A program made the translations under genes and the position numbers. A stretch of DNA of 64,000 nucleotides from Mucilaginibacter sp. (GTDB taxonomy: Bacteria; Bacteroidota; Bacteroidia; Sphingobacteriales; Sphingobacteriaceae), in assembly GCF_028288185.1 (NCBI RefSeq), contig NZ_JAQBOF010000025.1:1-64000 (forward strand), given 5' to 3'. A model generated the notes under the pieces. It did not search any database. It worked only from the letters and a program-made list of their open reading frames with translations, and was not told the DNA's origin. Numbering within the stretch: the stretch's first letter is position 1; each line of letters opens with the position of its first letter. This document shows positions 34,777 through 43,126 of this stretch, piece by piece.

Positions 34777-34809
34777 CTAAGTTTTTTAAAATGGATATTA
34801 ATTAATGTT

Positions 34810-34817
34810 CAAAAATA
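34810..34817 (-). promoter_or_regulatory. Candidate -7 box of the YfhO gene
   Basis: TATTTTTG on the minus strand, full match to TAnnTTTG, 33 bp before the ATG; no good -33 partner is visible. Confidence 0.35.
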
Positions 34818-34860
34818 GAAAATTGCCCGACAATAGGAATTATATGTTTGAAAGGATTTA

Positions 34861-35139
34861 TTAAAGCTGGTTATGCGCTATAAAGTATAGCAGTACAAGG
34901 CCTACCAGACTAATTGCGTAAGCAATAATAACTGGCTTAGTAAATTCTTCAATATTTCTGCGGATGTTGAAGTAGTTGTACACCCCCAGCAGGATAATGG
35001 TTAGGCCGAAAAACCAGTTTAGTTTGGCATCCAACGTAAAAAGGGTGCAGCAAACTACGTAGTTGGTAATAATAAGTAAAGCATACTTGGGCGTATTGTT
35101 ATGGTTACGCCTGCGTTTAAATATATCGTCAGATACCAT
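34861..35139 (-). CDS. Small membrane protein, function unknown
   Basis: 92 residues with a basic N-terminus (DDIFKRRRNHN) and three hydrophobic segments (about 18-36, 41-57, 68-88). I do not recognise the family. It starts 6 bp after the DUF4834 gene and lies upstream of YfhO on the same strand, so the three may form one unit. Its length, regular codon use and tight spacing support a real gene. Confidence 0.7.
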   Translation of the reverse strand: MVSDDIFKRRRNHNNTPKYALLIITNYVVCCTLFTLDAKLNWFFGLTIILLGVYNYFNIRRNIEEFTKPVIIAYAISLVGLVLLYFIAHNQL

Positions 35140-35145
35140 TTAAAA

Positions 35146-35406
35146 TTATTTTACTTCTTCGTAATCTACAAACTCGCCTTCGCTATCAGGGAATTTGCCT
35201 TTTTTTCGGTCTTCGGGCACATAATCAACTTTTATGCGGCCGGTTGGCTGTTGTTGGGTGCTTTTATAATTTGTTTGTTGCTGCTGATGTTGCTGCGCTT
35301 TGTTTACCACACTTTGAAAAAGCATTGGCAATGCCCAGCGTATAATTGCCCTTACTATATATAATATCCCTATGGCAATAAAGAGAAAACGGATTAATTC
35401 TTCCAT
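35146..35406 (-). CDS. DUF4834-family protein
   Basis: 86 residues: one N-terminal membrane helix (IRFLFIAIGILYIVRAIIRW), a Gln-rich linker (QQHQQQQ) and a conserved acidic tail with GRIKVDYVPEDRKKGKFPDS and FVDYEEVK. That layout matches what I know as DUF4834, a Bacteroidota family without known function. First gene of a likely three-gene minus-strand unit with a small membrane protein and YfhO. Confidence 0.72.
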   Translation of the reverse strand: MEELIRFLFIAIGILYIVRAIIRWALPMLFQSVVNKAQQHQQQQTNYKSTQQQPTGRIKVDYVPEDRKKGKFPDSEGEFVDYEEVK

Positions 35407-35558
35407 TTGTGTATTTCTTAATAATTAGCGTACAAATATAATATTATAACGGCAAAATTGTTTGCTTATGATTTTTCCGTTTTATTTTGGACGGATGGCT
35501 GTTGCCATTTGTTACTGTTGTTTTGTTTGCCGAGTGTCATTTCCTGCTGCACCACCAC

Positions 35559-35574
35559 CTGCACCATGGTGCAG
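35559..35574. repeat. Perfect 16-bp palindrome after uvrB
   Basis: CTGCACCATGGTGCAG lies 13 bp past the uvrB stop (minus strand) in the 181-bp gap before DUF4834. No T-run follows in the uvrB direction, so it is not a typical terminator. Could be a chance or protein-binding site. Confidence 0.35.
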
Positions 35575-35587
35575 TGCAATCAATTAA

Positions 35588-37612
35588 CTAAAACTTCTCC
35601 TCCATCATTTTCTCCAAAGCAAACATTTCATCGCGCAGCTTGGCGGCCAATAAAAAATTCATGTCTTTGGCAGCGGCAAGCATATCTTTCTTGGTGTTTT
35701 CTATTGATTTCTTCAGGTCAGGTTTTGACATGTATTGAACAATTGGGTCGGCAGCCATACTGATCATATCCTGCTCCACATAAGCTTTCTGCACCCCTCC
35801 CTGAAAATCCATCACCGATGTTTGCTCAATAATTTCGGCACGGGTTTTACCAACGGTTAGCGGTGTTATGCCATGCTCGGTGTTATAAGCTATCTGCAAT
35901 TCGCGGCGGCGGGTGGTTTCGCTCATGGTAATGGCCATCGAGTCGGTAATTTTATCAGCATACATAATTACCCGGCCACGGTCATTACGCGCGGCACGGC
36001 CTATGGTTTGTATCAATGATCGCTCACTGCGTAAAAAGCCCTCCTTATCAGCATCCAAAATAGCTACTAAGGATACCTCGGGCAAATCCAGTCCCTCACG
36101 TAATAAGTTAATACCAATCAGCACATCAAACACGCCTAAACGCAAATCGCGAAGTATCTCTACCCGTTGCAGGGTCTTAACTTCCGAGTGTATGTAGCGG
36201 CATTTAATGCCTAATCTATCCATGTATTTGGCCAGTTCTTCGGCCATGCGTTTGGTTAGCGTGGTTACCAGTACACGGTCGCCTAGTTTTACAATTTTAT
36301 CTACTTCATCCAGCAAGTCATCCACCTGGTTAATAACCGGTCGCACTTCAATAATAGGGTCTAATAAACCTGTAGGGCGTATTACCTGTTCCACAACCAC
36401 ACCGCCCGATTTTTCTAATTCAAAATCGGCAGGGGTGGCGCTTACATAAATAGTTTGGGGTGCCAACCGCTCAAACTCCTGGAAGTTTAGCGGGCGGTTA
36501 TCCATAGCTGCCGGCAGACGGAAACCATAATCGACCAATGAGATCTTACGCGAACGGTCACCACCATACATTGCCCGGATCTGCGGTACGGTAACGTGGC
36601 TTTCATCAATCACCATTAAATAATCATCAGGGAAATAATCCAGCAAACAGAACGGCCTGGCACCCGGCGCGCGCCCATCAAAAAAGCGCGAATAATTTTC
36701 AATACCCGAGCAATAACCCAACTCGCGGATCATCTCCAAATCATAATTAACCCTTTCTTCCAAACGCTTGGCTTCCAGGAAACGGCCGTCATCAATAAAT
36801 TGCTTTTTGCGGGTCTCCAGTTCTTCCTGTATGGCCCAGATAGATTGAGTAAAACGTTCGCGGGGGGCAACATATAAGTTAGCGGGATAAAGCACCATGT
36901 GCGTCATCTTCTCTACCGTTTTGCCGGTGCCGATATCAAATGTGCTTAGTTCTTCAATATCATCGCCAAAAAAAGATATACGGTAGGCGTGGTCCATATA
37001 CGCCGGGAAAATATCAACCGTATCGCCTTTAACCCTGAATGTACCACGTTTAAAATCGGTAGTAGTGCGTGAGTATAAGATCTCAACCAGTCTATGCAAA
37101 AAAGCATTACGGCTAACACGCGTACCTACAGCGAATTTAAATACCGAGTTAGCAAAATCCTCCGGGTTTCCCATACCATAAATGCACGATATGGATGATA
37201 CCACAATAACATCCCTGCGGCCACTCATTAATGCCGATGTGGTACGCAAACGCAGTTTTTCAATCTCCTCGTTTATCTGCAGGTCTTTTTCTATATAGGT
37301 ATTGGTGGTAGGAATAAATGCTTCGGGCTGGTAATAATCATAATACGAAACAAAGTAGTTAACCGAGTTCTCCGGAAAAAACTGTTTGAACTCGCCGTAC
37401 AACTGCGCCGCCAAAGTTTTGTTGTGGCTTAAAACCAGCGTAGGCTTTTGTGTTTGTTGTATAACATTGGCAATACTAAATGTTTTACCCGAGCCGGTAA
37501 CACCCAGCAGGGTTTGATAGTTGTCGCCATTGTTTACACCCTCAACCAGTTGACGGATGGCTTCGGGCTGGTCGCCGGTGGGTTTATATTGAGAAGTTAA
37601 GTTAAAATCCAT
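35588..37612 (-). CDS. uvrB: Excinuclease ABC subunit B
   Basis: 674-residue DNA-damage recognition helicase of nucleotide excision repair. N-terminal YKPTGDQPEAI, Walker A GVTGSGKTFS, the beta-hairpin region YYDYYQPEAFIPTTNTYIEKD, DEAD-like DESHVTVPQ, helicase motifs V-VI (GINLLREGLDLPEVSLV, QTIGRAARN) and the C-terminal UVR domain (LAAAKDMNFLLAAKLRDEMFALE) that binds UvrC are all present. Full length. Its 5' side holds a repeat-rich gap shared with upp. Confidence 0.98.
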   Translation of the reverse strand: MDFNLTSQYKPTGDQPEAIRQLVEGVNNGDNYQTLLGVTGSGKTFSIANVIQQTQKPTLVLSHNKTLAAQLYGEFKQFFPENSVNYFVSYYDYYQPEAFIPTTNTYIEKDLQINEEIEKLRLRTTSALMSGRRDVIVVSSISCIYGMGNPEDFANSVFKFAVGTRVSRNAFLHRLVEILYSRTTTDFKRGTFRVKGDTVDIFPAYMDHAYRISFFGDDIEELSTFDIGTGKTVEKMTHMVLYPANLYVAPRERFTQSIWAIQEELETRKKQFIDDGRFLEAKRLEERVNYDLEMIRELGYCSGIENYSRFFDGRAPGARPFCLLDYFPDDYLMVIDESHVTVPQIRAMYGGDRSRKISLVDYGFRLPAAMDNRPLNFQEFERLAPQTIYVSATPADFELEKSGGVVVEQVIRPTGLLDPIIEVRPVINQVDDLLDEVDKIVKLGDRVLVTTLTKRMAEELAKYMDRLGIKCRYIHSEVKTLQRVEILRDLRLGVFDVLIGINLLREGLDLPEVSLVAILDADKEGFLRSERSLIQTIGRAARNDRGRVIMYADKITDSMAITMSETTRRRELQIAYNTEHGITPLTVGKTRAEIIEQTSVMDFQGGVQKAYVEQDMISMAADPIVQYMSKPDLKKSIENTKKDMLAAAKDMNFLLAAKLRDEMFALEKMMEEKF

Positions 37613-37640
37613 TGATGATGTAAAAATACGGTTTTTGAAA

Positions 37641-37855
37641 GATTAGTGATTGAAGATTGAAGATTAGTTGATTAGCAAGAGCATTAGTTTTACATTCTAT
37701 TAATAAAACAAAATTAATGCCGTTGATGACAGCCCTATGTCAGTAGAGAAAGATTAGTTAATTAGAGATTAAAGATTAGTTATTTTTATTTATGATTAAT
37801 TAGATTTACAATTACAAACGCGCCAGGCCTAATCTTTAATCTTCAATCACTAATC
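37641..37855. repeat. GATTAG-type MITE-like element between uvrB and upp
   Basis: Terminal inverted repeats of 27 bp (37641-37667 and 37829-37855) match at 26 positions, with another copy of the motif inside (37751-37781). The 215-bp element fills nearly the whole 253-bp gap between the divergent genes, ending 10 bp before the upp ATG. Related copies are at 12931-13008 and 59859-59899. Confidence 0.7.
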
Positions 37856-37865
37856 TTTTGAAAGC

Positions 37866-38510
37866 ATGATCTTCATCCTCAACAAAACAAACACCATTGC
37901 CAACAGTTTTTTGGCCGAAATGCGCGATGTTAATATACAGCAGGATAAGCAGCGTTTTAGGCACAACCAGGAAAAACTGGGCGAGATACTGGCGTACGAG
38001 ATAAGTAAGACATTTAAATATACGCCCGAAGAAATACAAACGCCGTTAGGTATCTGCAATATTAATTTACCTGGTGCTGCGCCAGTGTTGGGTACGATAT
38101 TGCGTGCCGGTTTACCTTTTCACCAGGGGTTTATGAATTATTTTGATCAGTCGGAATCTGCATTTATTACCGCTTGCCGCAAGGTTAAGCGCTCTGGTGA
38201 TTTTACGATACGGATAGACCATATATCAACCCCAAATTTAGATGGAAAAACTTTTATTTTATGCGATACCATGCTGGCTACTGGCCAAAGTATTGTGGAT
38301 GTTTGCAAAGAATTAATGGCTACCTATAAAATTGCCAACCTGCACATTGCCGCCGTAATTGCCAGCACGGTAGGTATAGCGCATGTGCAAGCCAACCTGC
38401 CCAAAGCCAAAATATGGGTTTGCGCGGTAGATGAAGAAATGACCAGCAAATCATACATCGTACCGGGGTTGGGTGACGCGGGGGATTTGGCGTTTGGGGA
38501 TAAGGCGTAG
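37866..38510 (+). CDS. upp: Uracil phosphoribosyltransferase
   Basis: 214-residue pyrimidine salvage enzyme making UMP from uracil and PRPP. TILRAGLPFHQGF, the PRPP-binding FILCDTMLATGQS and the uracil-site GLGDAGDLAFG near the C-terminus are diagnostic. Length is normal. The gene is divergent from uvrB with a repeat element in between, so its promoter must lie within or at the edge of that repeat. A small hairpin (ACTGTT/AACAGT) follows. Confidence 0.95.
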   Translation: MIFILNKTNTIANSFLAEMRDVNIQQDKQRFRHNQEKLGEILAYEISKTFKYTPEEIQTPLGICNINLPGAAPVLGTILRAGLPFHQGFMNYFDQSESAFITACRKVKRSGDFTIRIDHISTPNLDGKTFILCDTMLATGQSIVDVCKELMATYKIANLHIAAVIASTVGIAHVQANLPKAKIWVCAVDEEMTSKSYIVPGLGDAGDLAFGDKA

Positions 38511-38620
38511 GGGATTTCGGATTTGTAATTGACTGTTAAAAACAGTTAATGTTTACCGTGCTATGCAGGCGATTAAACTTTTATTGCTTTTCTTTATCCA
38601 ATAAAAAAACATTTACCTAA

Positions 38621-40909
38621 ATGGCCTTAAAATCTTATCACTTATTAATTGGCGTTTTATTGTTGTTGATGGGCGCCTCGCATGTACAGGCGCAAACCGC
38701 AAAAGACATATTACTTAAAAATGTGGGCACTTTACCCATGCCCCCGGTGCCCGAGTGCATCTCCTTTTTTTATACAACAAATGAACGGCCCGAAATTATT
38801 GCTACCACCAAATGGGATGGCGCGCCGGACGTATGGATGCCGGTTATTATTGTGTCTACGGTAGATAAAGGCAAAGTATTAGCATTGAACAGTCCCGAAT
38901 ATCTCAAACCCATTATGCTGCAAAATAGGGACGTGGCACAATTACTTATCAATACGTTAACCTGGGCAGGCAATGGTAAAAAAAGCCTAAGTGTTGCCCT
39001 TACAACTAAAGCCGACAATAAAGCGCTTCGCGATCTGTTAGCCGGCAACGGGGCATCGGCTTATATCATCAAAGACTTCGACTTTAAAAGTAAACCGGAC
39101 GTTTTAATATTGACCGAAGAAGTAGTTAACCCGTTGCGGCAAAAACGTATAGAAACTTTTGTGCGTAGTGGCGGTACGTTGATATTTGCTTCGCCTTATA
39201 ATGAGATTCGCAATAAGAGAGATTCGACTAAAAAAGAAGATGTTTCATTACTGAGTATAAACAAGGTATTGACCAAAGCCGGTATATTTAGTATGTACAC
39301 CTTTGCCAAGCAGCCGGCAAACAACAAAGTATTAAGGACAGACAGCGTGCCTGATTATATGCACATTAATACCATATTGCCCAGGTTGTTGTTACAACAA
39401 AAATCAGACAGGGATGATTTTATAGATTACGCTTTTGTAACCCCGATGCTTGAACTAGTGGGTGAAAATAATAGTATTGATGCCCCGATTTTTAAACACC
39501 TTAAGCAATATTTTAAAGTGCCTGATGTTTTACCCGTGCCTACAGTTGCCAAACCGGTAATTAATAATACGCCCGAGCTTAAGATAGCTACAAAAATTGC
39601 GTATATGCTGTATACCAAACAACAGGACTTTGACAAACACCCAACAGCAAAAGCGCCGGGTTATGAAAATTTTCCGGGCGCGGTGCCAGCGGGTGCCGCC
39701 CGTGTTACCCAAACGGTTACCATCCCGGTAATGGTGGGTACACAAGGGCTGCCCGATATGCCGTCCGTTTATTTTCGCCCGCATACTACCGGATTATATG
39801 TGCCCGCCGGTGAAAAGGTAACCGTAACTATAAGCAAAGCCAATATAAAGCAACACCTAAAAGCACAAATTGGCGTACATGATGATAACGTAACCCATCT
39901 TGACGAGTTTAAACGCGTACCTGTTGATATGACCAAAGTGGTGGATCTTGATAAAGAAAAAATAGAGATATACTCGCCTTATGGGGGTTTGTTATTGATC
40001 AGTATTGCCGATACCAGTAAACTAAAAACACTAAAAATAACAGTAAGCGGCGCGGTAAAAGCGCCTTACTTTAAACTGAGCGAAACCAATGAGCAGGATT
40101 GGATCAAAACCATCCGCAACAATCCCGCCCCATGGGCCGAACTGGCTACCGATAAGATTGTGTTTACAGTGCCATCGTCCTATGTTCGTTATTTAAACAA
40201 TCCGGTTAAGCTAATGCAATTTTGGGATGAAGTAATGGATGCTGATGCAGACTTAGCTATAGTATCCAGAAAACGCGTACATCAGGAAAGGATAATTGTG
40301 GATGTATCTGTGGCCTATGGAGGGTTGTTTACTGTGCCTTATAAAATAGTTGCGCCTGACGAAGAAAGTTCTCGGCAAATGCTTGACGAAGTGTATATGC
40401 GATCAAAAGGTTTATGGGGCCAGTTTCATGAACTGGGCCATCGCCACCAGTTTTTTGATCTTAATTTCCCCGGGACTACAGAGGTAACCGTGAATTTATT
40501 TACCATGTACGTTTTTGATAAAGTGTTGCACAAGGGCCTTTATAATCATGAAGGTATGGAGGATATGACCAAGGTAGTTAAGGTTATAAAAGATTACCTG
40601 GCAGATAATCCCACTTATGAAAAATGGAGTAACGACCCCTTCCTGGCGCTAAGCATGTACATCCAGATAATTGACGCCTTTGGATGGGATGCTATTAAGG
40701 CGGCTAACACGGTTTATCGTAATTTACCTTTAACCCAATACTCCAAAACAGATCAGGATAAACGTGACCTTTGGTTTACCACCATCTGCAAAGCCACTAA
40801 CAGTAATATGAGTCGTTTTTTTGATGTGTGGAAGATAGAGGTGTCAGCTGCTGCCAAAAAACAAGTAGCAGGTTATAAAGAATGGTTCCCTAAAGTGTTG
40901 GAAAATTAA
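38621..40909 (+). CDS. Secreted M60-type (enhancin-like) metallopeptidase
   Basis: 762 residues with a signal peptide (cut likely after ASHVQAQ). The Zn site HELGH is at 603-607, with Glu621 as the likely third ligand (H-E-x-x-H-x13-E), typical of M60 peptidases that cleave O-glycosylated, mucin-like proteins. The upstream beta-sandwich (about 365-490, PVMVGTQGLPDMPSVYFRPHTTGLYVPAGEKVTVTIS) matches the M60 accessory fold. The N-terminal 300 residues look like a ThuA/GATase-like region (LILTEEVVNPLRQKRIETFVRSGGTLIFASPYN). It probably acts on extracellular glycoproteins. Monocistronic or followed by a small TonB-C-like gene. Confidence 0.88.
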   Translation: MALKSYHLLIGVLLLLMGASHVQAQTAKDILLKNVGTLPMPPVPECISFFYTTNERPEIIATTKWDGAPDVWMPVIIVSTVDKGKVLALNSPEYLKPIMLQNRDVAQLLINTLTWAGNGKKSLSVALTTKADNKALRDLLAGNGASAYIIKDFDFKSKPDVLILTEEVVNPLRQKRIETFVRSGGTLIFASPYNEIRNKRDSTKKEDVSLLSINKVLTKAGIFSMYTFAKQPANNKVLRTDSVPDYMHINTILPRLLLQQKSDRDDFIDYAFVTPMLELVGENNSIDAPIFKHLKQYFKVPDVLPVPTVAKPVINNTPELKIATKIAYMLYTKQQDFDKHPTAKAPGYENFPGAVPAGAARVTQTVTIPVMVGTQGLPDMPSVYFRPHTTGLYVPAGEKVTVTISKANIKQHLKAQIGVHDDNVTHLDEFKRVPVDMTKVVDLDKEKIEIYSPYGGLLLISIADTSKLKTLKITVSGAVKAPYFKLSETNEQDWIKTIRNNPAPWAELATDKIVFTVPSSYVRYLNNPVKLMQFWDEVMDADADLAIVSRKRVHQERIIVDVSVAYGGLFTVPYKIVAPDEESSRQMLDEVYMRSKGLWGQFHELGHRHQFFDLNFPGTTEVTVNLFTMYVFDKVLHKGLYNHEGMEDMTKVVKVIKDYLADNPTYEKWSNDPFLALSMYIQIIDAFGWDAIKAANTVYRNLPLTQYSKTDQDKRDLWFTTICKATNSNMSRFFDVWKIEVSAAAKKQVAGYKEWFPKVLEN

Positions 40910-40958
40910 ATAAACAATAGTGCTGATAATGAGTTATGTACAATATAACTCACAACAT

Positions 40959-41309
40959 ATGAAAAAGATTATTACTACTTGTTTAACAGCGCTGCTAATA
41001 GCAGGCTCATTAAATTTATTTGCCGATAAATTACCCAAAAAAGAATATGTAAAGGTGCCGGATGGCCGCAGCATAACCATGCAACCGTCTATAAATCACT
41101 TGGGCCACGCTAATGGCATAGTAGCTATAGATTTTGTAATGGATAAAAAAGGTAATGTAATTTCGGCACACGCTGACCGCAGGCACACTACTGTAAAAGA
41201 TAAAAACTTTGTACGCAAAGTTGAAGAAGCTGTAATGGCCATAAAATTTAATAAAGACAAACATGCGCCTGATGAGCAAAGGGGTAGTTTGGCGTATTCG
41301 TTTAGATAG
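40959..41309 (+). CDS. TonB C-terminal-like exported protein
   Basis: 116 residues from ATG 40959; a 13-codon upstream extension would disrupt the signal peptide (MKKIITTCLTALLIAGSLNL). The mature part has GIVAIDFVMDKKGNVISAHADR, an amphipathic VRKVEEAVMAIKFN and QRGSLAYSF, a pattern of the TonB C-terminal domain, but no N-terminal membrane anchor or Pro-rich linker. Bacteroidota carry many such stand-alone domains with unknown partners. Starts 50 bp after the M60 peptidase gene. Confidence 0.7.
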   Translation: MKKIITTCLTALLIAGSLNLFADKLPKKEYVKVPDGRSITMQPSINHLGHANGIVAIDFVMDKKGNVISAHADRRHTTVKDKNFVRKVEEAVMAIKFNKDKHAPDEQRGSLAYSFR

Positions 41310-41318
41310 ATATTTCAA

Positions 41319-41355
41319 TTTAATAGCGATGGGTTTAAAACCCATCGCTATTAAA
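41319..41355. repeat. Perfect 37-bp palindrome
   Basis: 18-bp arms (TTTAATAGCGATGGGTTT and its complement) around one A, between the TonB-C-like gene and the HAD gene. It could terminate transcription weakly (A/T at the ends) and resembles the dispersed CAACGG-type hairpins in shape. A -7 box starts 19 bp downstream. Confidence 0.75.
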
Positions 41356-41373
41356 CTATAATGGCTAAAACAT

Positions 41374-41381
41374 TAACTTTG
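41374..41381 (+). promoter_or_regulatory. Candidate -7 box, 5 bp from the HAD start codon
   Basis: TAACTTTG, a full TAnnTTTG match; TTAA lies 19 bp upstream. Only 5 bp separate it from the ATG at 41387, which points to a leaderless mRNA. Confidence 0.5.
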
Positions 41382-41386
41382 GCCTG

Positions 41387-42079
41387 ATGAAATACCAACA
41401 CATCTTCTTCGACCTTGACCATACCATTTGGGATTTTGATAAAAATGCCGAGGAGGCATTGCAAGAGTTATATGTTATTCATCGCTTAAATGATATCGGG
41501 CTAAATTCTGCCGAGGTATTTATTGAAACCTATACCCAAAATAACCACAGGCTTTGGCGCGAATATCATATCGGTAACATCACCAAAGAGACCCTGCGCG
41601 AAGCGCGTTTTAAACAAACGTTTTTAGACCTTGGCGTACATCCTGACGTAATTCCGCATGGTTTTGAGGATGAGTATGTAAAACTCTGTCCAACCAAAAC
41701 CAACCTATTCCCCAACGCGCATGAAACGCTGGAATATCTAAGTTCAAAATATACACTGCATTTAATATCTAACGGGTTTAAAGAGTCGCAGGATATTAAA
41801 ATAAACGGAACTGGCATTGGTAAATATTTTACTCACATTGTTATATCAGAACTGGTTGGCGTTAACAAACCAGATCCGGCTATATTTCAATATGCTATCA
41901 ATACGGCCCAAACAACTAAGGCCCAAAGCCTGATGATAGGCGACAGCCTGGAAGCCGATGTGCTGGGCGCTTTAAACTTTGGTATGGATGCTATTTATTT
42001 TAATCCGTTCAACACACCAAAGCCCGATGAGGTGCCGGTGCAAATAAATGATTTAAAAGAGCTAACTTTAATGCTATGA
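41387..42079 (+). CDS. YjjG-type pyrimidine nucleotidase (HAD family)
   Basis: 230-residue HAD hydrolase. Motif I FFDLDHTIWDFD supplies the nucleophile Asp, motif II is LISNGF, motif III Lys lies in GVNKPDPAIFQ, and motif IV is MIGDSLEADVLGA. The cap type and opening (HTIWDFDKNAEEAL) agree with YjjG/YfnB enzymes, which dephosphorylate non-canonical pyrimidine nucleotides. The stop overlaps the DinB start (ATGA), so the two are co-translated. Confidence 0.88.
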   Translation: MKYQHIFFDLDHTIWDFDKNAEEALQELYVIHRLNDIGLNSAEVFIETYTQNNHRLWREYHIGNITKETLREARFKQTFLDLGVHPDVIPHGFEDEYVKLCPTKTNLFPNAHETLEYLSSKYTLHLISNGFKESQDIKINGTGIGKYFTHIVISELVGVNKPDPAIFQYAINTAQTTKAQSLMIGDSLEADVLGALNFGMDAIYFNPFNTPKPDEVPVQINDLKELTLML

Positions 42080-42594
42080 AAATAGCCGAAGAGCGCCGTG
42101 CCATTGATACCGCGCTTGATAACTATCGCAACCAGTTAGATACCATTCCTGACGATTTGTTTGACGTTACGCCGCCGGGTGGTGGCTGGTCATTTGCCGA
42201 AGTGTATTCACATATTTTGCAGGCAACCATAGGCTCAACCATAGCTGCCGAGCGTTGTGCGAATGGCACTTGCGAGCCAACTAAAAAAGACCTTACACTA
42301 ATTGGAAGATTTGCGTTGCTGTTTGGCTATATGCCAAAAGTAAAAACTACTGAAGAAGGCGCTAAAATTCCCGTAAAAAAATTAACAAAAGAAGAGGCCA
42401 GGAACCTGCTGGTAAAATGCCACAGCAGAATAGATATCATAACACCACATATTAATGGTGCATTGGCGCATAGCCGTTTTAAACATTCGCGTTTTGGTAT
42501 GATGAATGCCGGGCAATGGTATAAGTTTATACTCGTCCATTTAAAACATCATTTAAAACAGCTGGAGCGGGTTAAGAAGAAGTTTGCTATTTAG
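42076..42594 (+). CDS. DinB-superfamily protein
   Basis: 172-residue four-helix-bundle protein. TPPGGGWSFAEVYSHILQATIGSTIAAERCA holds the first metal-binding His (W-S-x-x-E-x-x-x-H-I), and FILVHLKHHLKQLERVKKK holds the last His pair, as in DinB/YfiT-like metal-binding enzymes (thiol transferases or unknown). It overlaps the HAD gene by 4 bp. Activity is not known. Confidence 0.85.
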   Translation: MKIAEERRAIDTALDNYRNQLDTIPDDLFDVTPPGGGWSFAEVYSHILQATIGSTIAAERCANGTCEPTKKDLTLIGRFALLFGYMPKVKTTEEGAKIPVKKLTKEEARNLLVKCHSRIDIITPHINGALAHSRFKHSRFGMMNAGQWYKFILVHLKHHLKQLERVKKKFAI

Positions 42595-42771
42595 TTACAA
42601 GCAAATAATATTCCAGAAAACGTCACCTTATATCAGCTATAATCTGCTCATAGGCAATATTGTGCAAATGTTAAAAAAAATAAATTTCATACCCAATGAA
42701 ACCTTTTACATTTAACAGAGTCTTAATGTTAAAATAATATACATTAACCACCTTTGTAAAAACCTTGTAAA

Positions 42772-42882
42772 ATGCATTTTGAATACGCATATATGGTTGT
42801 AATAATACTCCTGCTGTCGGTAGGGTTATTTTATTTAAGTCCATATGAACTTACTACGAATAAGGAAGAGGACGATGAGTAA
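42772..42882 (+). CDS. Possible 36-residue membrane protein
   Basis: ATG to TAA ORF encoding one hydrophobic helix (YMVVIILLLSVGLFYL) followed by an acidic tail (NKEEDDE). It lies in the 532-bp gap 42595-43126. No Shine-Dalgarno or clear promoter box is seen. The helix-plus-charged-tail layout is that of real small membrane proteins, but length alone does not prove it. The rest of the gap shows nothing I can identify. Confidence 0.35.
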   Translation: MHFEYAYMVVIILLLSVGLFYLSPYELTTNKEEDDE

Positions 42883-43126
42883 GTGTTGTTAAATATTCTC
42901 ATTTATTTTTTCAGTGAATTTGTCCCCGTCGAGTGGTGTTTTTATTTTATTACCTAATTAAAGATTGCGCTACTAAATTTGCATGTGTAGGTATATATAA
43001 TTAAGCCCACATGCAATTATTAACGCTGGTAGTTTTTGAATGACATTTTTTTCCATTATTCTCCATTTACTTAAGGTCGATTAAATAATAAATCCTACTT
43101 TACAGCGTCCAAATATTTATTTATTG

